From Gymnopus androsaceus JB14 (Eukaryota > Basidiomycota > Agaricomycetes > Agaricales > Omphalotaceae): a DNA stretch of 64,000 nt. Position numbers and translations under genes: made by a program. The stretch is taken from contig ML769383.1 of assembly GCA_009733575.1 (NCBI GenBank), forward strand, positions 806,001-870,000, written 5' to 3'. A model generated the notes under the pieces. It was not told the origin of the DNA, made no database searches, and saw only the letters and a program-made list of their open reading frames with translations. This document shows, in pieces, positions 35,709 to 48,400 of this stretch (its first letter is position 1; every line of letters starts with the position of its first letter).

Positions 35709-37554
35709 AATCGTACGTTTTAATCTTTCTTGCATCTCTCTCTGTGATTGAATATTACATTACTCACTCATACATTCTATCAGCTTGCTTCTATCGCGCG
35801 CACGACTAGGACTTGAAGGTCACCTAGTAAGATAGCCTAAAATTGGCCCTGCGTGACTATCCGCGAAATTGATCGCCACGGGTTGTGACGATCTTGACTT
35901 TTCTCTCTCTCACTGGTTCGAGTAGGTTTGACTGGTATCTTCTACTTCCAGTCTTCATCGGAATGGATCAAAACTCTTCTAAAGGTATGCAAACATGGCC
36001 CTTTGGAAGGAAACCCGTTACAGGCCCGATCTATATCGCCATCCTTCTTCTCCATACTATCGGACCAGTGTCTTTAACCTTGATATGAAGTGGCTGGCTC
36101 ACCCAAAAAGTTTCTTGGATTTTTGAAAGCTGTCCAAATGTCAAAGGGCCTTTGCTTAGGATGCTTCGCTGTTTGTCTGCTCAAAACTTCAAATCCTCAG
36201 GATTTCTGAGTACGCTCATTGACAACTGAACTATTCCTGCACTTACCCATCTCAGATTCATGCTGGTAAGGATAAGGATGGTCCTCTCTATTCTTCTGCT
36301 GGAGAGCATGTGCAAATCGAACAGGGATAATCTACTTACAAACGGAGTAACGCACCTTCTCTTGTCAACCACATTTTCTTCATCACCTGTTCTCCGTTTT
36401 GCCCTCTGTCACACATCTCAAGTATGGTGAACAGCGGATTATTGCAAATCGATGATCAAGTGCTTAATACTACTCGACGACGATAGTGTCAGTGTGGATT
36501 GGAACAGTGGTGACTTGAAGGAAGAAAGGGAACGCGACTTGTACACGGAGGACGGCGAGGACAAAGGCAATGTCGGTGAGGATGAGGGTGATAATACTGA
36601 GCCTGATGAGAGTGCACGCACGGAACCTGTCTGCTCGCGAAAGACCGGTGTATGCGTTCTATGGTGTAGGATCTCCAACTTCCAAAGAGCCAAGAATTCT
36701 GTAATGAGGGCCAGGTATCCTGAATTCGTATGTTCTTGCTTCACATCCTTAAGCGGACCATTGGCAATGGTCATAAGTACGCTCTTACTCAATATGTAGC
36801 AACATATCATTCCACGAATTTGCCTTTATCCTCTTGGTCGGTGGACCATGAGTACTTAAGTACACCGCCCAAGTATATACAGTTCCGATTTGTATCCAAT
36901 CCTCCGAGACTGCCATAGACCCCTAAATATTTACTTAGTCTCAATAACACGAAAACTGGAAACTTGGATGCATCGGAATTAAGACTGAGATAGTTTCTTC
37001 TCATTGAGTAAAGTGGGTTATCGCATCGCGCACAATGTTTTCGTTCCTCTCAGTCTAGGCGGGCGTCGAGGAGTCCTTCTGCGAACCGCGAGGCGGGGGA
37101 GAACGCTAGTTTCGGCAAGTCAAAGCGAGTTTTATTCAACGCCTAGATTGTACTGGTTTAAAGTAAAGATCTAGATTGTTTCAATCAGGATACGGTAACA
37201 TGAAAGAACTCGATACACATGCTGTTGCTGTACATGTGCTCCGTGAATAAAGAGTATTACATGTTGTGATAGACGAGTACGGCGTCGCTCGAGGGTAGGG
37301 CAGATCAAACAAGTAGTATTCCGTTTGAGCCTCGTAGTGGTGGCAGGAGGCAAACGGATGGGGATCTAAGTATTACTACAGACAGGTTATATACAGTAAA
37401 ATACCAATTTCCAATCAGAGGCCGCGGCAAGCAATGGCACTCGATAAAAACCAAAACCAACATTAAATTCTATAATCATCGCGTCGTCACGACTGATCTG
37501 TACCCAGAAGGGTACGAGCGACTCGGAGGCCGTAGGTACGCACAGCAAAGGCGC
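35709..37554. other. degraded F-box-like remnants and unassigned sequence
   Basis: Plus-strand fragments such as FDWYLLLPVFIGMDQ (about 35930-35970) and PALTHLRFMLVRI with LLESMCKS (about 36237-36330) resemble the C-terminal half of F-box/LRR proteins but are cut by stops and frame changes. A segment at about 36925-37000 resembles one upstream of SDH2 (see findings). Between 37010 and 37554 nothing is recognised. Confidence 0.35.
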
Positions 37555-38505
37555 TTGCATGTACCCATCTTTACACAACTCGGTCACAAAGTTCAGCCGC
37601 TGAATATGATAGAACTCCCATCGTCGTTAATCCTTCATCTCTTGCCCTCTTCTTCACTGCTCTCATTGGAAGAAATATCTCTTATGATACTCGAAAATGA
37701 TGATGATGATGACACTTTTGAAGATCTGGTGGACATTTTCCCTCAAAAACTCGAGTTGTTTCAAGGTGCACTCAATTTGCGACAGGTTGAACTCAACAAA
37801 GCTTCTCTTCTAGAATTACCGGTACTACCTGCAGAGCAATTGACCTTGCTAGAGGTCAATCAAGATGGAGTCGAATTTGATCCCGTCATGTTTGTAGACA
37901 TAATATTGGAGGGCTTTATTGGATTCAGCACGAGGTTATCGATACTTCTGCCTACATTGAGGTCACTTGAAGTTACCTGCTATAATGCAACTGACAATAT
38001 CTTACGCTGCATTACTACCCCTCTCCTTGAACGGCTTTCTATCCGTTACTATGACCAGGATTTGGTTAGTCTTGTCGTGGACGTGGGCAGGTTTCAACAG
38101 CGCTCTTCTACTGCACTGTCATCTTTAATTTTCTTTTTTGAGGCGAGTGACACAGATGGAAGGCTCGACCTCATGGAAAAGATGATTGCAGTACTCTCCC
38201 TCTTCCCCGCAATTCGCTCGCTTGAAATACACCCTCCATTTGATGTGAATACTCTTGTGCAAGCAATGACTTGCACCGAGGGCCATCATATCCTTCCGAA
38301 TCTCCAAGAGTTTGCGTGTTTGGTTGAGGCATCGCGACGCAGTTGTAAGATCCCGAGACCAGCGAGACATAGTCAAAAAGGGAATCATGGGGGTTGTCAA
38401 GTGCGACAGTTCTTAAGAGCTAGGCACTGCCTGATGAACGATCTCGAAAGGAAATCGACAGCAATTCTGTGGGTTCATTTCGTTGTTTATCAGTGCCCTT
38501 CATGA
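37555..38505 (+). pseudogene. 5'-truncated F-box/LRR-type gene fragment
   Basis: A 316-codon open frame lacking an F-box. It shows leucine-rich repeats such as ALNLRQVELNKASLLELPVL, TRLSILLPTLRSLEVTCYN, TTPLLERLSIRYY and LFPAIRSLEIHPP. The first in-frame codons have no obvious 5' exon or start context, and the tail after LQEFACLVEAS reads unlike the family (a probable frame slip). Best explained as the C-terminal part of an F-box protein whose front is lost. Function is inferred from repeat pattern only. Confidence 0.5.
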
Positions 38506-39083
38506 AGCTACGAAGCTATGTGGTTTACATAGATTACAGTATCCTGATTCCAAATGCATTGGGTACAGAAGGGGTACCGGTATCGGCATTTGCTGGTATC
38601 CATGCTGGGCCGCTATTCAAGTTGATGCTGGTTCATTAGGTTTAGATGTTCATTACAGCTGACGAAAAATCACAGATCCCCATCAATACTAAGTAACTCA
38701 ATGGAATAATTGATTGTGCTGCCAGCCTGAGACCTTCAACCTGCTGTGGTACTTATGCTCCATTATGCAAAATACAGGACTTCCAGACCCATTGATCACA
38801 TGAGGGCCTGTCCTAAAGATCATTTGATCAGTGAATACGATGTGACAGTGTAACAGCTCGCTCTTGATCTCTAACCACCATCTATCACCAACACCATGTT
38901 TCATCAAGCTCAAAATTTTTCTATTACATGGTGGCCAATTTACTTTCAATCCAGGACCAGCTAGTTCTTTTGAACCACCCCTCAATCCGGAATGCCACTA
39001 TAACTTATGAGTAAGTAAATTTCTTTGATTTCGCAGAGTGGTATTCAAGTCTGTGAACAAGAAAAATCAAACTTGCAACCCAG
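38506..39083. other. unassigned sequence upstream of the STAND gene
   Basis: Should contain the 5' exons of the STAND NTPase gene, but no frame gives a recognisable N-terminal effector domain. A frame ending KFFYYMVANLLSIQDQLVL near 38990 with a following GTAAGT (39009) is a weak exon candidate. Confidence 0.3.
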
Positions 39084-41097
39084 GCTGCCCCTAGTGTTTT
39101 CACTGGCAGAGAGGGGCTGGTTGCAGAAGCTGTTCAGGAACTTACTGGTGAAAGAAAACAGGCTCATATTGCCATTGTGGGAGTAGGAGGGATTGGAAAA
39201 ACAGCTTTGGCCTTGCACATCATGAAAAACAAGGCTGTCATAGACAAGTTCAAGGACAAAAGTTACTTTGTGCCCTGTGAGATTTGCTCTGATGCCTCTA
39301 GTCTCATACAAGGGATGCTTCAAGCTTTGGGATTGTCAGTTACTGAAGGGCATGATCCATATAAAATATTCCAAAATTACCTATGGCTATCCCAAGACCC
39401 AACACTGCTTGTCTTGGACAACTTTGAAACACCATGGAACACAAATGGTGATCAAAGGGCTGTTCAGAATCTTATTGAGTGGATATGTGATCAAGAGCTG
39501 GTCTCTATAGTGTTGACAATGAGGGCTACTGATGGTCCAGGATCCTGCAGGTGGTACAAATTAGGAGGCCACTCAGGTTTGCCCACACTTGACTTGGAGC
39601 CAGCTAGACAAGCTTTTATGTTGATCTCCAATTCCCAAAGTGAGAATATAGAGAGCTTGGACTGGTTATTGGAAGAGGTTGATTGCATGCCATTGGCAAT
39701 TCTTATGATTGCACAGCTGAAGAGGCAGCTCTCCTTGAATACATTGATGAGGAAATGGAATGAGCAGAAGACAAGGATGCTTAAAGCTGGACCAGCATCC
39801 AATCGGCATAGTAGTGTATCTATCAGTATTGATATATCACTGCAAATGCTGGTGAGATCCCCAAATAAGGAGTGCATTAAAATTCTGCCTGTATTGTCCT
39901 TTTTGCCAAATGGGGTTCCTCAGTGGCAAGAGAGTTTGGCACAGTTAGTAGTTGAGTCTGACATTGACCTTGAAGTCTCAGTTATTTCTCTTCTTGAGTC
40001 AGCTCTCATCTATCAGGAAAATGACTGTCTCAAAATGCTGTCACCCATTCGAGAAGATATACAGACCAAGTATCCCACTCAAGAAGGCCACTTGAGCCAA
40101 ATGGGCAGATACTATACAAAGCTGTTAAGGGATCACTTCCCTGGACAGGGCCAGGATATGATTGAAGTCCATAGCAGCAATATCGCAAAGGTCCTTGAAA
40201 TACTATTACAAAATTCAACTAAGAGAGAGTATCTGGATGGCCTTTATGACTTTGCAGAATATGGTAAATTCTCCCCAATCAGCCTTCAATTGATTGACAT
40301 TGCACTTGCTCAAATGTGGGATCAAGGCTTTGAGGAAGAAATAAAGCTCAGATTTTTAAAAGGGAGAAAATTACTCTGGATGGGATCTAATTATAGAGCA
40401 AAAACCGAAATTGAAATAATCCAACTGAAACTCAAGGAGATAAACATTTATGAGTATGCAGAAAGCAAAGCAAAAAATAATGCAAAATGTCTTCAAAGTC
40501 TGGGAAATATTTGCAGAATGCAAAGTGAATATTCTGAGGCTAAATTACTTCTCACTGAGGCCCAAACCCAATTTGAGAAGGTTGGTCATCAGCTTGGAGC
40601 TGCCCAGTGTATTCAAAGTCTGGGAGATATTTGTCACAATGCAAAGTGAATATTCTGAGGCTAAATTACTTCTCACTGAGGCCCAAACCCAATTTGAGAA
40701 GGTTGGTTATCAGCTTGGAGCTGCCCAGTGTATTCAAAGTCTGGGAAATATTTGCAGAATGCAAAGTGAATATTCTGAGGCTAAATTACTTCTCACTGAG
40801 GCCCAAACCCAATTTGAGAAGGTTGGTGATCAGCTTGGAGCTGCCCAGTGTATTCAAAGTCTGGGAGATATTTGCAGAATGCAAAGTGAATATTCTGAGG
40901 CTAAATTACTTCTCACTGAGGCCCAAACCCAATTTGAGAAGGTTGGTCATCAGCTTGGAGCTGCCCAGTGTATTCAAAGTCTGGGAGATATTTGCAGAAT
41001 GCAAAGTGAATATTCTGAGGCTAAATTACTTCTCACTGAGGCCCAAACCCAATTTGAGAAGGTTGGTGATCATCAGTCAGTGATGAGCATATCATGA
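39084..41097 (+). CDS. STAND/NB-ARC NTPase with C-terminal TPR repeats (fungal NLR-like), frame broken in repeat 2
   Basis: After a likely acceptor CCCAG comes APSVFTGREGLVAEAVQEL, then the P-loop IVGVGGIGKTALALHIM, Walker B PTLLVLDNFETPW, RNBS-B-like SIVLTMRATDGPG, an ARC GLPL-equivalent CMPLAILMIAQL, a winged-helix-like segment and a helical region. It then runs into 40-residue TPRs of the form LGDICRMQSEYSEAKLLLTE. The architecture matches Agaricomycete NLR-like proteins linked to non-self recognition and cell death; that role is inferred. Repeat 2 carries TTTGTCACAATG where its sisters have TTTGCAGAATG, one extra base at about 40632-40638. Read literally the protein stops at 40649, and later repeats continue in the next frame to 41097. 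No N-terminal effector domain found. Confidence 0.75.
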
Positions 41098-41220
41098 CAT
41101 TGAGTGTCAGCTGCCCAGTGTATTCAAAGTCTGGGAGATATTTGCAGAATGCAAAGTGAATATTCTGAGGCTAAATTACTTCTCACTGAGGCCCAAACCC
41201 AATTTGAGAAGGTTGGTGAT
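40488..41220 (+). repeat. six near-identical 120-bp TPR-encoding tandem repeats
   Basis: Units start at 40488, 40608, 40729, 40849, 40969 and 41119, each opening TGT-ATTCAAAGTCTGG. Units 3 and 4 differ at only a few bases. Unit 2 is 121 bp (one extra base). The tail of unit 5 is replaced after GGTGATCA by ~34 unrelated bases (TCAGTCAGTGATGAGC...), and unit 6 is truncated into unrelated DNA after GGTGATCATG. Very high DNA identity implies recent expansion or gene conversion. Confidence 0.93.
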
Positions 41221-41239
41221 CATGTCAGTGACTAGTTCC

Positions 41240-42160
41240 CTACAACACAAAGTACCAGGCATTACAACTTCCAACTTAGGCAAAGAGATAAACAATGAGG
41301 AAAAGAAAAGAAGATGATATTGAGAGCCAGGAGGTATTGACAAGATTGAAGCTAAGGAATATGCTACAGCTAAAACTACTATATATACTACTGTTGATAT
41401 CCCAATTTTTTGGCTAACACTGAAACTGTACAGATTTGATAATCCTAGATTCTGTATTATACTCAATATGGTTATACCAAGAACTATAGTGAGCCTGAGC
41501 TGATAGTTGAAGTTTTTTGAGAGTCTATTGTCTAGAGATTGCGGAGTGATGGTACACATTAATGGTATCTCACTTAACTTTGTGAATGCATCTCGTTCCA
41601 AGTCCTATGCATTGTATGGTGTAGCAAGTCAAGCTTGGTGGATACCAAGTTGATGAGCAAGGCTATTCCAAGCCCACATATAATTATTACTAGGCTAGAC
41701 AATCAAAAGACATACCCAAGGGATTGAAGTTTCTGAGGCAGCACTTGGTGCAGCCCAATGAGTTGGTTATACAAAATTTACAATGTTACTCTGCTGAGAT
41801 GAAAACTCTTGACTAGATGAAAGCTTGTCTAGACAATCTCATTGTGCAGAATGTCTGGTAACTCCAGCCCAGAGTTGCCGCAATAAATGGACACACTCCC
41901 ATGATGTCATAAGTCTCTTGATTGAGATGATAAAAGCAACATGGATGACAGAATTATCTAGGTAAGTTAAACTCTCTGAGACCAAATATTGTACTGGCTG
42001 GATGTCCGAGGCAAGTGTGATTGATGGTGTGTCATTGGGTTGCACATTGCCAGAGGGTGCCAAGGTATACCTGCTGCGGCATCACCAATACGCCCACCTG
42101 ATCAACCTCATTTCAATCACTCTTAGAGCAAGGAATGACTAGGAATAATTCCTGTCTGAG
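41240..42160 (+). mobile_element. degenerate transposable-element remnant, copy A
   Basis: Stop-riddled sequence whose plus-strand reading keeps protein-like pieces (ISLNFVNASRSKSYALYGVA, LRQHLVQPNELVIQNLQCYS). Its reverse complement matches 49850-50250, for example the stretch around CACCATAC-TGCATAGGACTT and the CCCTTGGGTAT-...-AGCCTAGTA block. It is therefore a dispersed element present in two inverted, diverged copies. The class is not assignable: reading frames are broken and no RT or transposase motif was seen. Confidence 0.55.
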
Positions 42161-42435
42161 CTTCAGTATTGTTCTGATATTCATGTGCTGATGAGTTAGA
42201 TTTGTGCTAGGTATGAAAACCAACCAAACAACAATCACCCCAATCAGATTCAATCCAAAAGGTTTAATTAATGCGAGGAAGGAGATTGTCAAAGGTTTCC
42301 TCTACTACTATTTGATTCATAAAGAAAGCACTCGACAGAGGCACAGGCAGTGCAAATGAACAAGGTTTGTATTGGAGGAAGGATGTGAAAAGCCAACTAA
42401 TGTATGACAACGCGCTGAACTAATTGAGGGGGAAA

Positions 42436-42613
42436 GCAAACACCAAAGCCCAGGTCAAATACACCGACTTAACAAACAACTTTGCATATCTGCACAAACA
42501 CCAAGGCATGGGTCAAATACGCCGACTCAACAAATGACTTTGCATATCCAAAGTGAAACACCCAAGCATGGGTCAAGTACACCAACTCAACAAATGACTT
42601 AGCATGAATCGGG
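42436..42613. repeat. three ~60-bp tandem repeats
   Basis: Units begin at about 42436, 42495 and 42555 with YAAACACC-AAGCATGGGTCAA, each containing a TACACCGACTCAACAAATGAC-like core. Moderately diverged; directly precedes the solo LTR at 42641. Confidence 0.75.
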
Positions 42614-42640
42614 AGCCTTTACATTGCCATGCAACGATAC

Positions 42641-43280
42641 TGTGAGACCCGGTGCACGAAACAGATCTCAAACCAATGTATCCCAAATGTCTCGCACCTG
42701 GATGTAGGTGGAGACCAAATGCGACCACCTGGGGTAACTGTGCCATAAGGTGGGTCTGGACAGTAGTATGAGTGTTGTACGGAACAGTACAAGCCTCAGA
42801 GGTGCAAGGAACAGTGTACAGGCCACCCGATGATGTAATCAGGAGGAAGCAAGTGGTATTGTGGTCCGATGACCAGAAATGAGTGGAAGCGGATGGAATA
42901 TGGATAAAGGGGTGGTCCAAAAAGGTGTAATAAGTCCAAATATGGATAATGTGGGTGGAATACAGCAAATGCGGACGGAAATAGCGTGGGAGCGGACGGA
43001 ATAGTGCAAAAGCGGACGGAAATACCTTGGGAGTGGATGGAATAGGGTGAAAGCGGATGGGAATAGCGTGGGAGTGGATGGAATAGGGTGAGAGTGGATG
43101 GTGCCAGAGGTTCTAGAGTTAGTGCCTGGCAGGCAGGATAAATGGTAAATAAGCATGGAAAGCACCCGCAATTTAGGTAATGAGTGCAGGAAGTATCCGC
43201 AGATGGTCAGGAAGCGTGGGAAACATCAGCGGGTGGATAGCGGGTGCTGGGAGTGTCTGGAAATGAGCCAAGGTCTGACA
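42641..43280. mobile_element. solo LTR, internally deleted copy (TSD GATAC)
   Basis: Begins TGTGAGACCCGGTGCAC and ends AAGGTCTGACA (TG...CA). It is flanked by the perfect 5-bp direct repeat GATAC (42636-42640 and 43281-43285). Aligned with the second copy at 52097-53193 it is ~640 bp against ~1,097 bp. A ~450-bp block is missing where GGTTCTAGAG joins TGCCTGGCAGG. The interior contains degenerate repeats of GCGGAYGGAATAG-type units. No internal retroelement region is attached, so it is a recombination-derived solo LTR. Confidence 0.88.
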
Positions 43281-43633
43281 GATACTCCAACTCTCAGGGA
43301 ATCCTGTGAGTTACCTAACAAGCTTATATGACCACCATGCAAGTCACTCAAGTAGGCATTTTTTAACACACTCAGTGAAGAGCAGGCAAGAGTTAAAACA
43401 AGTTGGTAAGCTAGGTAACACTCCGAGGAGCTTCCTCCCTAAAACTACACCAAGCCAACACTTGGGTTCAAGTCCTTTCCTAATCAACAACGGGCTCAGC
43501 GAGATGTGCATGTTAGGCTCCACTTGCGGTCCTAAGACTGATGTGACTTCCCTCCAAGATAAAAACCAGGAACACTTGACTTAATAGCCGGGAAGTAGAT
43601 TGAATTGCCTCAGTATTATCAAGGTTACAAGAA

Positions 43634-44671
43634 CATCAGCAAAAATGGTGTGGGCCTTGGAGTGAAACCTGAGGACACCTAAGGACTACCTAGGTCTCCC
43701 AGGCTTTCATAAGTCCACCCCCTTATTCCTGGGCTTTTTGGAGGAGGTCCTGAGGGAGCCTGGAGGAACCTGAGGAAACCTGAGGAAACCTGAGGAAGCC
43801 TGGAGGAAGCCTGAGGAAGCCTAGGGAAGCCTGGGAAGCCTGAGGCACAACTTGAGGTAACCTAGGGATACTTCTGCTAAGTCATACAACCCAAAAAATA
43901 ATTCTCATACTTTATTATTCAGCTTTATCTTTTTGCTCAATTTCCACATTTATTCTTACTGAAACCTTATTACCTCATTAAAACTCATGGATATTTGACT
44001 TATTTCAAAGTGAACTTTATTTTTTGAGACTCATTAACATTTTACTAGCCTTTAACTTATGACTCAGAACACCTCACTTAAGTATTTTTAACTCAAGTTC
44101 AAGTAGACTAACATATTTATCAAGTTAACTGTTACTTTATGATGAATCTGATTTGACCCCATCAACAGACTTTTAATTGTACGCAGTCTACAGGCGCCCA
44201 CGTGGTTTGGCGCTTATTTGGGCGCTTATTTTACGCAATTATATGTAGATAAATTCCAATCATTGGGGTGTCTACTATTCTTCTAATAATAATTATACAC
44301 ATTATAATTAAATGTACTAGTTCATTGAAGCAATTTAGCTTGTAATCCCAGTTCTAGATAAATCTCAGGCTGTCCCAGGCCATCCCAGGCCATCCCAGGC
44401 TTCCTCAGGCTTCTTCAGGCTGCCCCAGGTTCCCTCAGGTTGTGCTCAGGTTGCACTCAGGTTGTGCTCAGGTTGTGCTCAGGCTGCAATGAGGCTCTCT
44501 CTGGTGATATCAGGATTTGGGCCAATTCCTAGGTGGCCTAAGTCACCCTCAAGTGATATCAGGATTTGGGAAAATTCCTAGGTGGCCTAAGTCACCCAGG
44601 TTGCCCAGGTTGCCCAGGTCATTTTAGTCTGACCTATAGGTTATCCCAGGCCCAGACCATTTTTGCTGATG
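43634..44671. mobile_element. 1,038-bp foldback-type element with CATCAG terminal inverted repeats
   Basis: The left end CATCAGCAAAAATGGTGTGG and the right end (reverse complement CATCAGCAAAAATGGTCTGG) are inverted over about 27 bp, with AA outside each end. The left part holds direct CCTGAGGAAG-type repeats (43740-43860), while the right part holds CCTCAGG/CCCAGGC-type repeats (44365-44480) and a 49-bp tandem duplication (44504-44552, 44553-44601). The two halves are thus roughly complementary. No coding capacity seen. It shares its termini with the 307-bp palindrome at 50253. Confidence 0.7.
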
Positions 44672-45409
44672 AAGGCCACCCGTTTCAAAGGTTGTATAGA
44701 CCAATCTTATCCACCTGCAGATGTCAAATACTATACAGGTCCTAAGATAGAACTGCATTTCAGGTATCAAGTCTAACTTGTCATTCTGAGATAAAGTAGC
44801 TACCCTTATATACTGAGCGAGATATAATAAATAGGAAAATGAGAGAAACTGAGCAAGATAAAGTGAAACAGAATAAGTAAATAGGAAAAGATAAAATATT
44901 GACCATATATGCATGTGTACTATGGTTTTGCCTCATCATTTCTCTGCCTCATTCATTTGTCTTCCTTGATTGGGTTGACTTTTGGGTTTTTGGTTGGATT
45001 TAAAAATTCTGTTTACAAAAGTCTAATCAACAAGGTAAGAGACACTAGCTTCTCTACTACTTCCCTCTTTTCTCACCAACAGTCAGTGTATGCTCAGTGC
45101 GCCTCAGACTCCAGTCTGCTTTCCATTGGTGAAGCCCTAGCCAGTCAGGTATGCTCCATGTGCTTGCAGGTTGCCTGCCCTTTTCTGACTCAGGTGCTCG
45201 GCTCTGCAGCCAATCACATTCTTGTCTCACTTTCTCTTGTTCTTAGAGTACTTATTGTGTAGAGAGTTCTGGAGTCATCACCCTTTCTGACTTGTCAAAC
45301 TCTCAGGTGTGTGCAGTACTTACAGTTCACTTATATTTCTGACTTGTCAATCTCTCAGTGTTGTTTTCGTATTTTCGCGTTAATAAATTTACATCGCTTT
45401 GCTCATTTC
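44672..45409. other. flank of the DIRS-like element, no gene
   Basis: AT-rich; no supported frame. Two copies of TTTCTGACTTGTCAAWCTCTCAG lie at about 45283 and 45332 just before the gag-like region and may be terminal repeats of the retroelement. Confidence 0.4.
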
Positions 45410-48400
45410 AATGACAGATAACAATGCCACTGATGAACAGCAACAGCAGCAGCCCCAGACTGACCCACAATCGCAGCCCCTCTGGCGAGGAGAGTCCAAA
45501 GTGACTTGGAGGTTTTGATGATCCTCCCTTGCTATCCCAGAGCTGCATGGCCATTGTTTGAGTCTTTGACAAAGGTGATAAGGCAAAAGTCTCTACCTCA
45601 CTCGAAATCCAGGCCCTCCTTGCTGCAGCAGATCTCACTCAGGAGTCTCTTGAGGAAAGCCTTGCATTTTACCTCAAGCTCCTTGACTCTAGCAAAGCTA
45701 GACGGAGCCAGTCTGCAGCCCAAGGAGCAAACGGAGACCCCAATGCTGCTACAACATCTCAGAAGAGAACCCGCGAAGGAGAGGAAGATGGATCTGATAA
45801 CAATTCCAAGGACGGGCAAGCCCAAAGCCCCTCTCGTTGAAAGATTGACAAGACAGTCTTACCCTGGCTCAATCGCACATCCGCTTCCAAAGTCAACCTC
45901 TCAGAATCTCTTGAGAAAACCTGACTTATTCTTGCAAATCTTGCCCACGAACCAAAGTATGCCCGATCTACCATCCAATCCCAACCTGACTGTCCAGTCT
46001 TCTCATCCAAAGATTGGGATAACATTGTCACTGGGAAGCCTGCACGTTTCAATCATGTCTTCTTGTCCATGCATGCCACCACTCTTGATGAGAGGCAGAC
46101 ACAAAAGGTTGGTGAAGTTGAATTCAAGTCCAGACCACCAGTCACTGGAAAGACTGTCAATAACTCTGGAGACTGGCAAATTGTTTTCGCCAAGTACTCC
46201 AAAGCCCTTACCTTTGTGTTCCCTCATCAAGCTGGAGAACTTGAAAAGTACAGTGAACATATCATTTGACTTTTTGGAGCGCTCCCAGAAGTTGACTACC
46301 ACAAGGTCATCAACTATGACAAAGCAATCCAATATCAAGTCTCGCAGTTGCGCCAGTATGAGCTTCACTGATTTTGGTCAGTTCCAAGATCTCTCCATGC
46401 ACTGGGTGCAAGCCCCTCCATCCAAACCTCAGGACTTTGGAAAGAAAGATAACAAGTCTCAAAAGTGCGAACCTTGCAAGAGGTACAATGATGGAAAGTG
46501 TCCCAACACAGCCCAAACCTGCGGATACCAACACATCTGCAGCAAATGTAATAAAAACAACCACATTCGACCCAGCTGTCCAAACTGAACAATGGGGTCA
46601 CCGCCCTTGCTATGCGGAGGCACTCATGTGGGATAGTGTTGAAAGACCCACGGAGAATGTAACTTTGGCAGATACTTCACTTTATATGACTCCTTTACCT
46701 TGACCTCCTGCAAACAAAGTGTTAAATGAAATCACATTGAACACTATCTGAAACAATCCATGGCTGTTCAGTATTACCACACCTATCAATGTCAACCATT
46801 TCGAAGCCCTCCTAAACTCGCATCCAAATCAGGCTTTCGTCCAATCCATGTGTACCAGATTCCGACACGGTTTTTGGCCACAAGCCAATATAGACAATCC
46901 AGACATTCCACTTATCCTAGACCATTCTCGCAAACTACATGATCCCATACACCTGGTTTTTGCATGTGAGCAGCGAGACAAGGAGATCACAGAGAGACAT
47001 TTTTCACCCACCTTTCCTGCTCTACTCCCTGGCATGCAGTCTGTCCCCATAGTGGTTGTTCCCAAACCTCATACAAACAAATTCCACCTCACTGTTGATC
47101 ACAGTGCTAAACTGTTCCCTCTAAACTCATTTATTGATTGAAGGGATGTAAAGATTAAGATGGATGACTTACATGATCTGGGCACTATCCTCCTTTGTGT
47201 TTGCCACATATACGGGTGATCCACAAGACTGGTTGTGTTCAAATCCAATGTCTCTGCTGCTTACCGTCATCTCCCCATGGACCCACACTGGCAAATGAAA
47301 CAAGTAGTTGGTTTTGGCAATGGATACAATGTTGACCAATGCAATAATTCTGGTAGTCAAGATGGAGGAGGACTATATGGAAGTTTTATGGTGTTGATGT
47401 TGTAGACCACCATCTACGTCAAACTAGATGTGTCGAAAGGTACGAGAATGCTTGAGAATGAAGATTGGAGTTTGGCAGAGGCTGATGTAGTCTTGTATTG
47501 CAATGTGTGTCCAACAGGCATGGGATTTTGGGTTTGCCGTGACAGCAAAATGTTGGGTTACCAGTGCGTGATTTCCTGTGATGCCACAGAACCCATCTTT
47601 TACTTCAAAGCGCTCACTGACATCTCTGCCATCCTTTATGCCATTGAACTTTCATCTGTCCACCATGTTTTTGTGTTCACTGATAACACGAACACAGTGG
47701 ACATGTTCCATTCACTTAAAGCGAAACAATTATACAACCCTCTTCTACTCACTGTCATTGACCACGCCATTTGTTCAGGTGTCCAATTCCAAGTCGGTCA
47801 CATTCCAGGAGAGGAGAATGGAATTGCCAATGCTCTTTCACGATTTGACTATGCCTGCATTTTGTAGCTGGCTCCTTCAATGGAAATTTATAACTTTACA
47901 CCCCCGCAATTGGTGTTGGGGGCAGAAAAGTTATGAATTTGCCTCCTCCCTCCTCCAGACAGCCGGTTCGCAAAGTCTGGAGTCAGGAACGTCTGCTGCA
48001 TGAGCAAAATATTACACTTGGCAGCGTGCTCGAACCATCCTCTCTGTCTTCTTACACTTCCACTGTCCAATCGTATGTCACTTTCTGTCATGGCCATGAC
48101 TTCCCCATCAACCCTACAACTGACACGCTTTCATTCTACATTGTCTACATTTGCCATTTCATCAAACCGAAGTCCGTTTCGAGCTATCTTTCAGGCATCT
48201 GCAACCAGCTCAAAGTGTTTTACCCCAATATACATCGAAACTGTGCTCACCCAATTGTTAAACGGATGCTTAAAGGTTGCAAAAAAATCCATAATTCTGT
48301 TGCTTCGAGGAAACACCCACTGCAGTGCACCAAACTCACTGAAGTCTTTGACAAAGTCCATTCCTCCACATCTTTTGATGACTAACTTTTCCTCGTCCTG

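Noticed and set aside
36439..36810. Overlapping ~120-codon frames on both strands (acidic on plus, Ser-rich on minus)
   Set aside because: Complementary low-complexity codons explain both; neither has motif support.
41176..41601. 141-codon minus-strand hydrophobic frame
   Set aside because: It begins within the last TPR repeat and runs antisense through an element remnant; the hydrophobicity comes from AT-rich antisense sequence.
41240..42160. Interpretation as a copia retrotransposon
   Set aside because: I could not find protease, integrase or RT signatures; only dispersed-repeat status is supported.
44905..45262. 117-codon plus-strand frame upstream of the DIRS element
   Set aside because: No motif, AT-rich composition, and lies in flanking repeat sequence.
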